From Alphaproteobacteria bacterium (GTDB lineage Bacteria > Myxococcota_A > UBA796 > GCA-2862545): a DNA stretch of 64,000 nucleotides. The stretch spans positions 206,323 to 270,322 of the forward strand of contig JACKER010000013.1 in assembly GCA_020632925.1 (NCBI GenBank). The letters are read 5' to 3'. Positions within the stretch are counted from its first letter, which is position 1; the number at the start of each line of letters is the position of its first letter. The notes under the pieces were generated by a model that saw nothing but the letters and a program-made list of their open reading frames with translations, was not told the origin of the DNA and made no database searches. This document shows positions 51,184-59,674 of the stretch, in pieces. Made by a program: the position numbers and the translations under genes.

Positions 51184-53384
51184 GCCACGACAAGCCCGCG
51201 GGGAAGTGCCCGGTGATGCACGCGCCCCCGTCCAACGCCACCCACGCCCACCGGTCCAACCGCGACTGGTGGCCCAAGCAGCTGAACCTCGGGATGCTCC
51301 ACCAGAACCCGCCCGCCGGCAGCCCGATGGAGGAGGGCTTCGACTACGGCCAGGCGTTCGCCGCGCTCGATCTCGCCGCGGTGAAGGCGGATCTGACCGC
51401 GCTGATGACCGACTCCCAGGAGTGGTGGCCGGCCGACTGGGGCCACTACGGCCCGCTCTTCATCCGCATGGCCTGGCACTCCGCCGGGACGTACCGCACG
51501 AGCGACGGCCGCGGCGGCGCGGGCTCGGGGTCGCAGCGCTTCGCTCCGCTGAACAGCTGGCCCGACAACGTCAACCTCGACAAGGCGCGTCGCCTGCTCT
51601 GGCCGATCAAGAAGAAGTACGGCAACGCGCTGTCCTGGGCCGACCTGATGATCCTCGCGGGCAACGTCTCGCTCGAGTCGATGGGGCTGAAGACCTTCGG
51701 CTTCGGCGGCGGTCGCGAGGACATCTGGGAGCCCGAGCAGGACATCTACTGGGGCTCCGAGGCCGAGTGGCTCGGCGACCAGCGGTACAGTGGCGAGCGC
51801 GAGCTCGAGAACCCGCTCGCCGCCGTGCAGATGGGCCTGATCTACGTGAACCCGGAGGGGCCGAACGGCAACCCCGACCCGGTGGCCTCGGGTCGCGACG
51901 TGCGCGAGACCTTCGCGCGGATGGCGATGAACGACGAGGAGACCGTCGCGCTCGTGGCGGGCGGCCACACCTTCGGCAAGGCGCACGGCGCGGGGTCCGC
52001 GTCGCTGGTCGGCCCGGAGCCCGAGGGTGCCACGCTGGAGGAGATGGGCCTCGGCTGGAAGAACGCGTTCGGTGACGGCAAGGGGGGCTCCACGACCGGC
52101 AGCGGCATCGAGGGCGCCTGGAAGCCCAACCCGACCACCTGGGACAACGGCTACTTCGACGTGCTCTTCGGGTACGAGTGGGAGCTCGTGAAGAGCCCCG
52201 CCGGCGCCCACCAGTGGCTCGCGAAGGACGTGAAGCCCGAGCACATGGTGCGCGACGCCCACGATCCGACGAAGTGGCATCGGCCGATGATGACCACGGC
52301 GGACCTGTCGCTGCGCTTCGACCCGATCTACGAGCCGATCGCCCGCCGCTTCCACCAGGATCCGGCCGCGTTCGCCGACGCCTTCGCCCGCGCCTGGTTC
52401 AAGCTGACCCACCGCGACATGGGGCCGCGCTCGCGGTACCTCGGGCCCGAGGTGCCCGCCGAGGAGCTGATCTGGCAGGACCCGATCCCCGCGGTGGACC
52501 ACCCGGTGATCGACGCGGTGGACGCCCGTGACCTGAAGGCGAAGATCCTGGCCACCGGCCTGTCGACGGCCGATCTGGTGCTCACCGCCTGGGCCTCGGC
52601 GTCCACCTTCCGCGGCTCGGACAAGCGCGGTGGGGCCAACGGCGCCCGGATCCGCCTCGCGCCGCAGAAGGGCTGGGAGGTCAACGAGCCCGAGCGCCTG
52701 GCGCGCGTCCTGTCGGCCCTCGAGGGCGTGAAGTCCGCCTTCGACGCGGGACGTTCCGACGGCAAGAGGGTGTCGCTGGCCGACCTGATCGTGCTCGGCG
52801 GCGCCGCTGCCATCGAGCAGGCGGCCGAGCGCGCGGGCTTCCACGTGGAGGTCCCCTTCTCCGCGGGCCGCGCCGACGCGACCGCCGAGCAGACCGACGC
52901 CGACTCGTTCGCCGTGCTCGAGCCGCTGGCGGACGGCTTCCGGAACTACCGTCGGGAGGGCCTGAAGGGCTCGACGGAGGCGATGCTGGTCGACCGGGCG
53001 CAGCTGCTCACGCTGACCGCGCCGGAGATGACCGTGCTCGTGGGCGGCCTGCGCGCGCTGGGCGCGACCGTGGGCGGCTCCACCGACGGCGTGCTCACCG
53101 ATCGGCCGGGCGCGCTGACCACGGACTTCTTCGTGAACCTGCTCGACATGGGCACGGCGTGGAAGGCGACCGGTGAGGACCAGGAGCGGTTCGAGGGCCG
53201 TGACCGGGCGACCGGCGCGGTCCGCTGGCACGCGACGCGGGCGGACCTGGTGTTCGGCTCCAACAGCCAGCTCCGGGCGCTGGCCGAGGTCTACGCGAGC
53301 GACGGCGCCGAGCCGAAGTTCGTCCACGACTTCGTCGCCGCCTGGTGCAAGGTCATGGACCTCGATCGCTTCGACCTCGCCTGA
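51180..53384 (+). CDS. katG: Catalase-peroxidase
   Basis: 734 residues, full length with N- and C-terminal peroxidase domains. It removes H2O2 as catalase and as peroxidase with haem b in the cytoplasm. The distal site is R96-W99-H100 in 'FIRMAWHSAGTYR'. The partners of the Met-Tyr-Trp adduct are W99, the Tyr of 'LIYVNPEGPNG' and the Met of 'ARMAMNDEET'. The proximal His is in 'GGHTFGKAHG'. All are intact. It is translationally coupled to the Fur-type gene (ATGA) and should be induced when that repressor is inactivated. The 3' end overlaps the convergent membrane gene by 32 bp. Confidence 0.98.
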   Translation: MSHDKPAGKCPVMHAPPSNATHAHRSNRDWWPKQLNLGMLHQNPPAGSPMEEGFDYGQAFAALDLAAVKADLTALMTDSQEWWPADWGHYGPLFIRMAWHSAGTYRTSDGRGGAGSGSQRFAPLNSWPDNVNLDKARRLLWPIKKKYGNALSWADLMILAGNVSLESMGLKTFGFGGGREDIWEPEQDIYWGSEAEWLGDQRYSGERELENPLAAVQMGLIYVNPEGPNGNPDPVASGRDVRETFARMAMNDEETVALVAGGHTFGKAHGAGSASLVGPEPEGATLEEMGLGWKNAFGDGKGGSTTGSGIEGAWKPNPTTWDNGYFDVLFGYEWELVKSPAGAHQWLAKDVKPEHMVRDAHDPTKWHRPMMTTADLSLRFDPIYEPIARRFHQDPAAFADAFARAWFKLTHRDMGPRSRYLGPEVPAEELIWQDPIPAVDHPVIDAVDARDLKAKILATGLSTADLVLTAWASASTFRGSDKRGGANGARIRLAPQKGWEVNEPERLARVLSALEGVKSAFDAGRSDGKRVSLADLIVLGGAAAIEQAAERAGFHVEVPFSAGRADATAEQTDADSFAVLEPLADGFRNYRREGLKGSTEAMLVDRAQLLTLTAPEMTVLVGGLRALGATVGGSTDGVLTDRPGALTTDFFVNLLDMGTAWKATGEDQERFEGRDRATGAVRWHATRADLVFGSNSQLRALAEVYASDGAEPKFVHDFVAAWCKVMDLDRFDLA

Positions 53385-53796
53385 GACCGTTCCCCCCGGA
53401 CGCTGGCGCCTCCACGAGCTCGATCTCGCGGAGGCGCTTCAGCGAGCCCAGGGTGCCGAAGCAGGCCCGGATCACGGCGGCCCCGAAGGTCGCGCCGAGC
53501 AGGAGCGGCACGCAGGCGGCCATCGCCCCCGCGCTCCACAGCGCCTCCGCGGACTCGCCCGCCACCAGGTTCGCGGTCGCCTGCATCGCGTCCAGGCTGC
53601 TCGACGTGCCCGCCATCCCGACGCCGACGATCACCGCCCCACCGAGCACCCCCAGGCGCGCGAGGACCCCGACCGCCGGCCGCACGCTCGAAGGGACCTT
53701 GTCGCCCACGAGCCACAGGAGCAGCGACGCGGGCACGAGGCCGGCGGAGAGCTTCAGGAGCAGCGAGAGCCAGAACCCGCCGAGCGCGTAGATCAC
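53353..53796 (-). CDS. Hypothetical multi-TM membrane protein
   Basis: 147 residues. The GTG at 53796 follows GGAGGTCCCC, as in other genes here. Four hydrophobic helices are visible ('LGGFWLSLLLKLSAGLVPAS', 'VGVLARLGVLGGAVIVGVGM', 'ALWSAGAMAACVPLLLGATF'), then a basic tail. The last 32 bp overlap the end of katG on the other strand. It is downstream of the ABC permease gene in the same direction, with 23 bp between. Function unknown. Confidence 0.55.
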   Translation of the reverse strand: MIYALGGFWLSLLLKLSAGLVPASLLLWLVGDKVPSSVRPAVGVLARLGVLGGAVIVGVGMAGTSSSLDAMQATANLVAGESAEALWSAGAMAACVPLLLGATFGAAVIRACFGTLGSLKRLREIELVEAPASGGNGLRRGRSDRGP

Positions 53797-53819
53797 GGGG
53801 ACCTCCGCACCATCGTACG

Positions 53820-56315
53820 TCAGGTGCGCGCGAGCGCCTCGCGGACCGTGCCGCGCGTGGCGCCGACCGCAGGGACCAGGGAGGCCGCGCTCGACACGAG
53901 CAGGACGGCCACGGACCACGCCGCCCACGCGCTCCACGACAGGTCGAGGGGCAGCGGGAGCTCGAAGGCCAGGCGGCCCACCACGCGGCCGACGAGCGCG
54001 GAGGTCGGCGCGGCCACGAGGATCGCGAGCGGGAGGCTCACGATCGTCACGAGCCAGCCCTCGACCAGCACCAGCCGCCAGACCTGGTGCGGGCGCGCGC
54101 CCACCGCCCGGAGCACCGCGAGCTCGCGGGTGCGCTCGGCGACGTTGGCGCTGGTGGTGGCGGCCAACGCCAGCACGCCGACCGCGGCCATCAGCAGGGA
54201 CAGCCCGGTCAGCGACTGCACCAGCACGACCACGTGCTCGCCCATCGCGTTGTACAGGAGCTCGATGGGCGCGACCCGGACCACGGAGACGCCGTCCTCG
54301 TCGAGCTCGCGCTCGAGCCGCGCCACGGTGGCACGGGTCTGCGCGAAGCTCCTGGAGCCGGTGTCGAGCCGCAGGGTCTGCGGGAGGAGGCCCGTGCGCT
54401 CCTCGAAGGCCTCGAGCCCCACGTAGGCGGCGGCCGGGGACGCGACCTCCTCCACGACGCCCACCACGGTCCAGGTGGCCCTCCGGCCCTCGACCACGAA
54501 CTCGACCGTGCGACCCACGGGGCTCGGACCGACGCGCGCGGCGGCGACCTGGTTCAGCGCGACCTCCCCGGAGGCGGCGGGCCAGCGGCCGTCGAGCAGC
54601 GGGAAGCGCACCAGGCGCTGGTCGTCCGGCACCCCGACGAGCGTGAAGCTGCCGTGGCCGCCGTCGGGCCAGGTCGACGAGACCGGCAGCCCCGAGGGAT
54701 CCGCGAGCGATACGGGCGCGGTCGCCCAGGTCTCCACGTGCCAGCCGGGGTCGAGCCCGTCGACGAGTGAGCCCACGGGCTGCGCCAGCACGATCTCCAC
54801 GTCGTAGTGGCGGTCGTGCAGCACCCGCTCGGTCGTGGCGGTCCAGGCGTCGCGGACGCTGCGAGCGGTGACGAACAGCCCACCACCGACGGCGAGCAGG
54901 GTCACGGCGAGCAGGAGGCGCCGGGGTACGCGCAGCGCGTTGCGGACCGCCGCCGCCGTGAGCCGGTCGCCGAGGCGGGGGAGCCAGCGCGGATCGGGCT
55001 GCGGACGTGCGCCGTGGTCGTTCATCGCCTCCAGCACGGGGATCCGGGTGGCGCGCGCGATCACCGGGAGCCCGGTCAGCAGGGGCAGCGCCAACCCGAA
55101 GAGCAGCAGGCCGAGCACGAGGTGTCCGGGCACCGCGTAGCTGGCGACGTCGAGGTTCAGGAGCCCCATGACCGCGTCCACGCCGGCGCGCGCCAGCCCG
55201 ATCGAGGGGAGCACGGCCAGCGCGCAGGCCGCCGCGGCGATCAGCAGGAGCGCGCTCGCCGTGGCGAGGCCGGTCTGGGCCCGGGTCGCGCCGAGCGCCT
55301 TGGTCACGGCGACCTCCCGCGCCTGCCGCGCCAGCGTGATCGCCAGCAGCGACGCCGACAGGACGGACGCGAGCGCCACGGTGAGCCCGGAGAAGGTCGA
55401 GAACAGCAGGAGGATGGCCTCGGAGGGTCGCTGGTGCGGGTGCTGGCCCGGCGGCGGGATGCGCACCTCGTGCAGGGTCAGGCCGCGGGAGGTGAGCCAG
55501 GCGGCGGTCTGGCCGACCTGCGTCCGCACGGCCACTGGATCGAGCGGGGCCTCGGCGACGAGCACGCGCACCTCGTCGAGCGCCTCGCCGGGCGCGAGCG
55601 CTCCCCAGGTGTCCGGACCGGCGTAGAAGTAGCCGGCCTGCTCGGTGATCGCGGGCGCGAGCGCGGGCTCGTGGACGACGCCGGCGATGGTGACGGGCAG
55701 GACGCGCCCGCCGAGCCCGAGCTCCACCCGGTCGCCGATCGACGCGCCGAGCACCGCCATCGCGCTCCGCTCGACCAGGACCTCGCCCGGCCCGGGGACC
55801 GTCGCGCCGGCCTGCTTCTGTCGGCGGCTTCTCTGCGGCTTGCTCCCTTCGCTTCCACCGCCGGACGCGCTACCCTTCGGCATCTGGCTGACGCCAGATG
55901 GCACGTCCGACGCCGAAAGCTCGTGACCTGCGCCTTGTTCGGCCTCGGGCCGCACGAGCGCGAGCCGCTGGTCACCGAGGTCCTCGCTCACGAACAGGAG
56001 TCCCCGGCCCCAGCTCCCCCCGGGGTGGCGCCATCGCACCTGGCGGGTCGCGCGTCGCTCCGCCGCGGCCACCTCGGGACGGGCGCGGAGCTCGGCGAGG
56101 AGCGCGTCGGACAGCCCGTCCTCGCCCACGTCGAGGGTCGCCGAGGCCGGCACGGTCTCGAGGTACTCCCGGTTCATCTCGCGCGAGACCACGGCCCGCA
56201 TCCCGAGCACGCCGCCGAGGCTCGTGAGCCCGGCCGCGAGCGCCACCACCATGAACGCCGTGCGCCCGCGGGTCGCCCACAGATCGCGGAGCACCTTGAG
56301 CATCAGGCGGTTCAC
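53820..56315 (-). CDS. FtsX/MacB-type ABC transporter permease with inserted repeat peptide
   Basis: 831 residues in the LolE/MacB-like layout with two FtsX domains: an N-terminal TM helix ('GRTAFMVVALAAGLTSLGGV'), a periplasmic domain, three TMs near 290-420, then a second set ending in three TMs near 715-820. It exports or extracts a lipid, lipoprotein or peptide from the inner membrane. Residues 126-168 ('EQGAGHELSASDVPSG' ... 'QRSRRQK') are encoded by a 127-bp interspersed repeat that splits 'RLALVRPEA' from 'GATVPGPGEVLVERS'. The reading frame is intact. The GTG start overlaps the ATPase gene stop (GTGA). Confidence 0.9.
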   Translation of the reverse strand: MNRLMLKVLRDLWATRGRTAFMVVALAAGLTSLGGVLGMRAVVSREMNREYLETVPASATLDVGEDGLSDALLAELRARPEVAAAERRATRQVRWRHPGGSWGRGLLFVSEDLGDQRLALVRPEAEQGAGHELSASDVPSGVSQMPKGSASGGGSEGSKPQRSRRQKQAGATVPGPGEVLVERSAMAVLGASIGDRVELGLGGRVLPVTIAGVVHEPALAPAITEQAGYFYAGPDTWGALAPGEALDEVRVLVAEAPLDPVAVRTQVGQTAAWLTSRGLTLHEVRIPPPGQHPHQRPSEAILLLFSTFSGLTVALASVLSASLLAITLARQAREVAVTKALGATRAQTGLATASALLLIAAAACALAVLPSIGLARAGVDAVMGLLNLDVASYAVPGHLVLGLLLFGLALPLLTGLPVIARATRIPVLEAMNDHGARPQPDPRWLPRLGDRLTAAAVRNALRVPRRLLLAVTLLAVGGGLFVTARSVRDAWTATTERVLHDRHYDVEIVLAQPVGSLVDGLDPGWHVETWATAPVSLADPSGLPVSSTWPDGGHGSFTLVGVPDDQRLVRFPLLDGRWPAASGEVALNQVAAARVGPSPVGRTVEFVVEGRRATWTVVGVVEEVASPAAAYVGLEAFEERTGLLPQTLRLDTGSRSFAQTRATVARLERELDEDGVSVVRVAPIELLYNAMGEHVVVLVQSLTGLSLLMAAVGVLALAATTSANVAERTRELAVLRAVGARPHQVWRLVLVEGWLVTIVSLPLAILVAAPTSALVGRVVGRLAFELPLPLDLSWSAWAAWSVAVLLVSSAASLVPAVGATRGTVREALART
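55814..55940 (-). repeat. 127-bp in-frame coding insertion, family A, copy 1
   Basis: Within the ABC permease gene. By hand alignment it is about 87 % identical to 61453-61579 and read in the same frame and direction, from GAACAAGGCGCAGGTCACGA to ACAGAAG. It contains a 7-bp perfect stem CATCTGG/CCAGATG with a variable 6-base loop, and encodes the peptide from 'EQGAGHELSASDVPSG' to 'QRSRRQK'. Flanking sequence on both sides continues the permease homology. Confidence 0.9.
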
Positions 56316-56977
56316 GCGAGCCTCCCGTCCACCAGGGACACGGTGCGGGTCGGGGTCGTCGCGGGGTCGGGGTCGTGGGTCACGACGAGCACGGTGCGCC
56401 CCTCGTCCACCAGCGACGCGAACAGGCGCATGACCTGGGCCGCCGTGGAGGTGTCGAGGTTGCCCGTGGGCTCGTCCGCCACCACCAGCGGCGGGTCGTT
56501 CGCGAGCGCCCGCGCGATCGCCACCCGCTGCTGCTGCCCGCCCGAGAGCGTGGTCGGCAGCTTGTCCGCCTGCTCCACCACCCCCACCAGCTCGAGCAGC
56601 TCCTGCGCCCGCTCACGCCGCTTCGCGCCGGGCACGCGGCCCACGAGGTCCATCGCCAGCAGGACGTTCTCGGCGGCCGTCAGCGTGGGGAGGAGCTGGT
56701 AGGACTGGAAGACGACGCCGATCGTGGCGCCCCGGAAGCGCGCCAGGGCGTCCTCGCCGAGCGCGTGCAGCGGCTGCCCGGACACCACGACCTCCCCGCG
56801 CGTCGGCCGGTCCAGCCCGGCGACCAGGTTCAGCAGCGTGGACTTGCCGCTGCCGGAGCGGCCCACCACGTAGAGCAGCTCGCCACGATCGACGTCGAGA
56901 TCGACGTCGCGCAGCGCGTGGAACGGTCGCCCACCGACCGGGAAGGACTTGTCGACGTGACGCAGCGAGATCAGCAT
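56312..56977 (-). CDS. ABC transporter ATP-binding protein (MacB/LolD type)
   Basis: 221 residues, the usual length for LolD/MacB-type ATPases. It has Walker A 'GRSGSGKST', Q-loop 'VFQSYQLLPTLTAAENV', signature 'LSGGQQQRVAIARAL', Walker B plus D-loop 'LVVADEPTGNLD' and H-loop 'VVTHDPD'. It powers the permease encoded downstream by a GTGA overlap. The ATG at 56977 is chosen; readings further upstream cross the divergent TetR gene. An imperfect inverted repeat 7 bp upstream suggests control by that TetR protein. Confidence 0.95.
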   Translation of the reverse strand: MLISLRHVDKSFPVGGRPFHALRDVDLDVDRGELLYVVGRSGSGKSTLLNLVAGLDRPTRGEVVVSGQPLHALGEDALARFRGATIGVVFQSYQLLPTLTAAENVLLAMDLVGRVPGAKRRERAQELLELVGVVEQADKLPTTLSGGQQQRVAIARALANDPPLVVADEPTGNLDTSTAAQVMRLFASLVDEGRTVLVVTHDPDPATTPTRTVSLVDGRLA

Positions 56978-56983
56978 GGTTAC

Positions 56984-57006
56984 TTCCTGAACATGGTGTC
57001 CAGAAA
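56984..57006 (+). promoter_or_regulatory. Imperfect inverted repeat, candidate TetR operator
   Basis: TTCCTGAACA-TGG-TGTCCAGAAA has 10-bp arms with two mismatches and a 3-bp spacer. It lies immediately upstream of the ABC ATPase start and in the gap shared with the divergent TetR gene. Confidence 0.6.
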
Positions 57007-57106
57007 CGAACGTGCTGTACGGGTCGGGGCGGTGCCAGCGACACCTGGCGGTGTTCGTCCGTTTCGGGACGATCACGACGGATTGTCTGGGATGCAGGGA
57101 CGACCG

Positions 57107-57649
57107 ATGGCGACGGATCGACGAGTGAGGCGGACGGTGCAGGCGCTGCAGGGCGCGCTGATCGAGCTGATCCTGGAGCGCGGCTTCGAGGCGATCACGG
57201 TCTCGGACATCACGGAGCGCGCGGACGTCGGCCGCTCCACGTTCTATGCCCACTTCGCCGACAAGGAGGACCTGCTCCAGGGCAGCCTCGAGCAGCTCCG
57301 CGACGTGCTGGAGGCCTCGCCGTCGGATCGGCCCGGCGTCCATCCCGCCCTCGCCTTCGCCCTGCCCATGCTCGAGCACGCCGCCGAGATGCGACCGCTG
57401 TTCGCGGCGACGGACGGGCGACGCAGCGGCGAGCTGATCCAGGACCTGGTGCACGACATCTGGGCGGACCTGATCCGCGCTCGCTGGCCGGGAGCGGACG
57501 AGCTCGCGGTGCGGGCCGTGGCGGGCGCCTTCGGTGCGACGCTGCGCTGGTGGCTGACCCGGGCCCCCGAGCTCGCGCCATCCGAGGTCGACCGGCGGTT
57601 CCGCGCCCTCATCGAGCCCGCGCTCCGAAACGCCCCATCGGCTTGCTGA
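57107..57649 (+). CDS. TetR-family regulator
   Basis: 180 residues. The ATG at 57107 follows GCAGGGA by 6 nt. The DNA-binding domain matches the family: 'VQALQGALIELILERGFEAI' and 'SDITERADVGRSTFYAHFADK'. The C-terminal ligand domain has Trp-rich helices ('DIWADLIRARWPGADE', 'LRWWLTRAPEL'). It is divergent from the ABC exporter genes and is likely their repressor, with the inverted repeat at 56984 as operator. Confidence 0.92.
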   Translation: MATDRRVRRTVQALQGALIELILERGFEAITVSDITERADVGRSTFYAHFADKEDLLQGSLEQLRDVLEASPSDRPGVHPALAFALPMLEHAAEMRPLFAATDGRRSGELIQDLVHDIWADLIRARWPGADELAVRAVAGAFGATLRWWLTRAPELAPSEVDRRFRALIEPALRNAPSAC

Positions 57650-57679
57650 CCCGAGCGCCGGTCTGCTACGGAGGACGCC

Positions 57680-58084
57680 ATGGGTGGGCTGACCAGAGAG
57701 CTGCAGGTGTTCGAGGATCCGTGGGTCGGCCGATCCCGGACCATCCTCAAGGTGGGCGGGACCTTCTTCCTGGTGGTGGGGGTCCTCTCGGGGCCCCTGT
57801 CGACCTCGGCGGTGTGGGTCCAGCCGGACGTCTCCGTCGTGATGGCCCTCGGCGTGACCTTCCTCGCGACCCTGGCGGCGCTCGGGCTCTTCGCCACCGT
57901 CGGGATCCTGAACTTCGTCGCGTCCGCGGGTCTCAAGCGCGGGGCGCGTTGGGGATGGATCCTGACCGTGCTCATCGGCCTGCTGTACACGGTGTCGCTG
58001 TGCATGCCGTTCGGGTTGGCCCTGTTGTACGGCATGCTCAACGAGCGGACGCGCAAGAGCTACACCACGATCGTCGAGGCATGA
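57680..58084 (+). CDS. Hypothetical four-TM membrane protein
   Basis: 134 residues. The ATG is preceded by GGAGGACGCC. TM segments are 'LKVGGTFFLVVGVLSGPL', 'VVMALGVTFLATLAALGLFA', 'TVGILNFVASAGL' and 'WILTVLIGLLYTVSLCMPF', with a basic tail ('NERTRKSYTT'). It is 30 bp after the TetR gene in the same direction, so possibly in its operon. No family recognised. Confidence 0.65.
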   Translation: MGGLTRELQVFEDPWVGRSRTILKVGGTFFLVVGVLSGPLSTSAVWVQPDVSVVMALGVTFLATLAALGLFATVGILNFVASAGLKRGARWGWILTVLIGLLYTVSLCMPFGLALLYGMLNERTRKSYTTIVEA

Positions 58085-58101
58085 AGGGTGTAGACTCCCG
58101 C

Positions 58102-58237
58102 GGAATCGCTTCACGGTGCACCGTGCGAGGGGACGGAAAAGGCGCTTGCGCCCCGTTCTCTCGTGTGGTGTTCCGGGAGGCGATTCGCCGCCGAGGCCCG
58201 AAACTTCGGGCCGCGGAGGCCGAGAATCGGCCGGAGT
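58102..58237 (+). repeat. Interspersed repeat, family B, copy 2
   Basis: It matches 36639-36772 in the same orientation, with both hairpins kept (GGCGC-TT-GCGCC and GGCCGA-GAA-TCGGCC). It ends 5 bp before the start of the ligand-binding lipoprotein gene. The element's terminal GGAG is placed 6 nt before that GTG and could serve as its ribosome-binding site. Confidence 0.85.
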
Positions 58238-58242
58238 AAACA

Positions 58243-59670
58243 GTGTGGATCTCCCTGCTCGTCTCCTGCTCCCTGACGACGACCTCCCCCAAGGACTGCG
58301 AGTCCAACGCCCAGTGCCGTGACGCCTTCGGGATCGGCTGGGTCTGCGGCGACGAGGGGCTGTGCGTGGACACCCCGCTGCCCGCGCGCTGCGATCGCAC
58401 CATCCCGCCCGACCTCTGGGCCCATCGCAGCGACGACTACGCCGATGCCATCGTGCTCGGCAGCGTGTACGAGCGGAGCGAGTCGCTCAAGGACGTGCAG
58501 TCGATCGAGCTCGCCATCAGCCAGGTCAACGAGTCCGAGGGGCTCGAGGGCCGGTCCTACGGGCTCATCCAGTGCAGCAACGAGGAGGACGCCGGGTTCG
58601 ACGAGCTGACCTTCGACGAGGCCACGGTCGCGACCGCCACCTTCCTCTCCGACGCCGTCGGTGTGCCCGCGATCATGGGCCCGTCGTACTCGTCCAGCAC
58701 GGAGTCGGTCTTCCTGGCGGTCGAGGGCAACGGGACGATGGTGATCAGCCCTTCGGCGACGAGCCCCGCGCTGACCGCGCTCGACGGCCTCGCTCCCTCC
58801 GACGCCGATCCCGGCCTGCTCTGGCGGACCGCGCCGCCGGACTCGCTCCAGGGCCAGGCGATCGCGCTCGACATGGACGGGCGCGACGTCGGGAAGGTGG
58901 CGATCATCTACCAGGAGGGCCCGTACGGCGAGGGTCTGGCCGAGGTGTTCCTCGAGCACTTCACCGGGCAGACGGAGCTGCTCCTGTTCGACACCTCGGC
59001 CCTGCTCGCGACCTACGTGGCGGACACCGCAACGGGCAACGCGGACGAGGTGCTGTTCATCTCGTCCGAGAAGCCGGACGTGGTGGAGTTCCTCAACGCC
59101 GCCGGACCCCTCTCGGGCTACGCCTCGAAGGGCATCTTCCTGGCCGACGCGGCGTACGACACGCTGGTGTTGGACCAGTCGCGCAGCGCCGCCAGCGCCC
59201 TGTTCCCGAACATCCGCGGCACGCGCCCGACCACCCCGAGCGGTCCGGTCTACGACACCTTCCTCGCGGCCTACTCCGCGGCCTACGGCGGGCAGAGCGC
59301 GGCCGACTCGGCGTACACCGCGTACGCCTACGACGCGGCCTGGCTGGTGGTCTATGGCACGGCCTGGTCGACCTACCAGACCGGAGGGATCACGGGGAAG
59401 GGCATCGCCCAGGGGTTGCGCAAGGTCTCGAGCGGTCAGGAGGTCCTGGTCCGGCCGACGAGCTGGAGCACCGTGCGCGCGAGCTTCGACGCGGGCCAGT
59501 CGGTCGACGTGGTCGGCGCCAGCGGCACGCTCGACTACGACCCGATCACCGAGGAGACGGCGACCCCGATCGACGTGTGGACGGTGAACCCGGCGGGGAC
59601 GGACTTCCGGATCGAGTGCACCTTCGATCCGACGGGTGGGCAGCTGCCGAGCGAGTGTCTCCCGAACTGA
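58243..59670 (+). CDS. Periplasmic ligand-binding lipoprotein (Leu/Ile/Val-receptor fold)
   Basis: 475 residues from a GTG. A short leader 'WISLLVSCSL' gives a lipobox Cys, followed by a small Cys-rich segment ('SNAQCRDAFGIGWVCGDEGL') common in Myxococcota lipoproteins. The rest has the type-1 periplasmic binding fold: 'SIELAISQVNESEGL', 'GVPAIMGPSYSSSTESVFL', 'GRDVGKVAIIYQEGPYGEGL', 'AYTAYAYDAAWLVVYG'. Branched-amino-acid ABC receptors use this fold, but no permease or ATPase genes for import are adjacent, so a sensing role is possible. The upstream ribosome site falls in the family B repeat. Confidence 0.88.
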   Translation: MWISLLVSCSLTTTSPKDCESNAQCRDAFGIGWVCGDEGLCVDTPLPARCDRTIPPDLWAHRSDDYADAIVLGSVYERSESLKDVQSIELAISQVNESEGLEGRSYGLIQCSNEEDAGFDELTFDEATVATATFLSDAVGVPAIMGPSYSSSTESVFLAVEGNGTMVISPSATSPALTALDGLAPSDADPGLLWRTAPPDSLQGQAIALDMDGRDVGKVAIIYQEGPYGEGLAEVFLEHFTGQTELLLFDTSALLATYVADTATGNADEVLFISSEKPDVVEFLNAAGPLSGYASKGIFLADAAYDTLVLDQSRSAASALFPNIRGTRPTTPSGPVYDTFLAAYSAAYGGQSAADSAYTAYAYDAAWLVVYGTAWSTYQTGGITGKGIAQGLRKVSSGQEVLVRPTSWSTVRASFDAGQSVDVVGASGTLDYDPITEETATPIDVWTVNPAGTDFRIECTFDPTGGQLPSECLPN

Positions 59671-59674
59671 CCGC

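Noticed and set aside
58111..58959. Minus-strand open reading overlapping the ligand-binding lipoprotein gene and the family B repeat
   Set aside because: Its C-terminus is repeat-derived, the sequence is compositionally biased, and it runs antisense to a clear protein family.
58243..59670. A full branched-chain amino-acid ABC importer
   Set aside because: Only the binding-protein fold is present; no permease or ATPase genes of that type are nearby.
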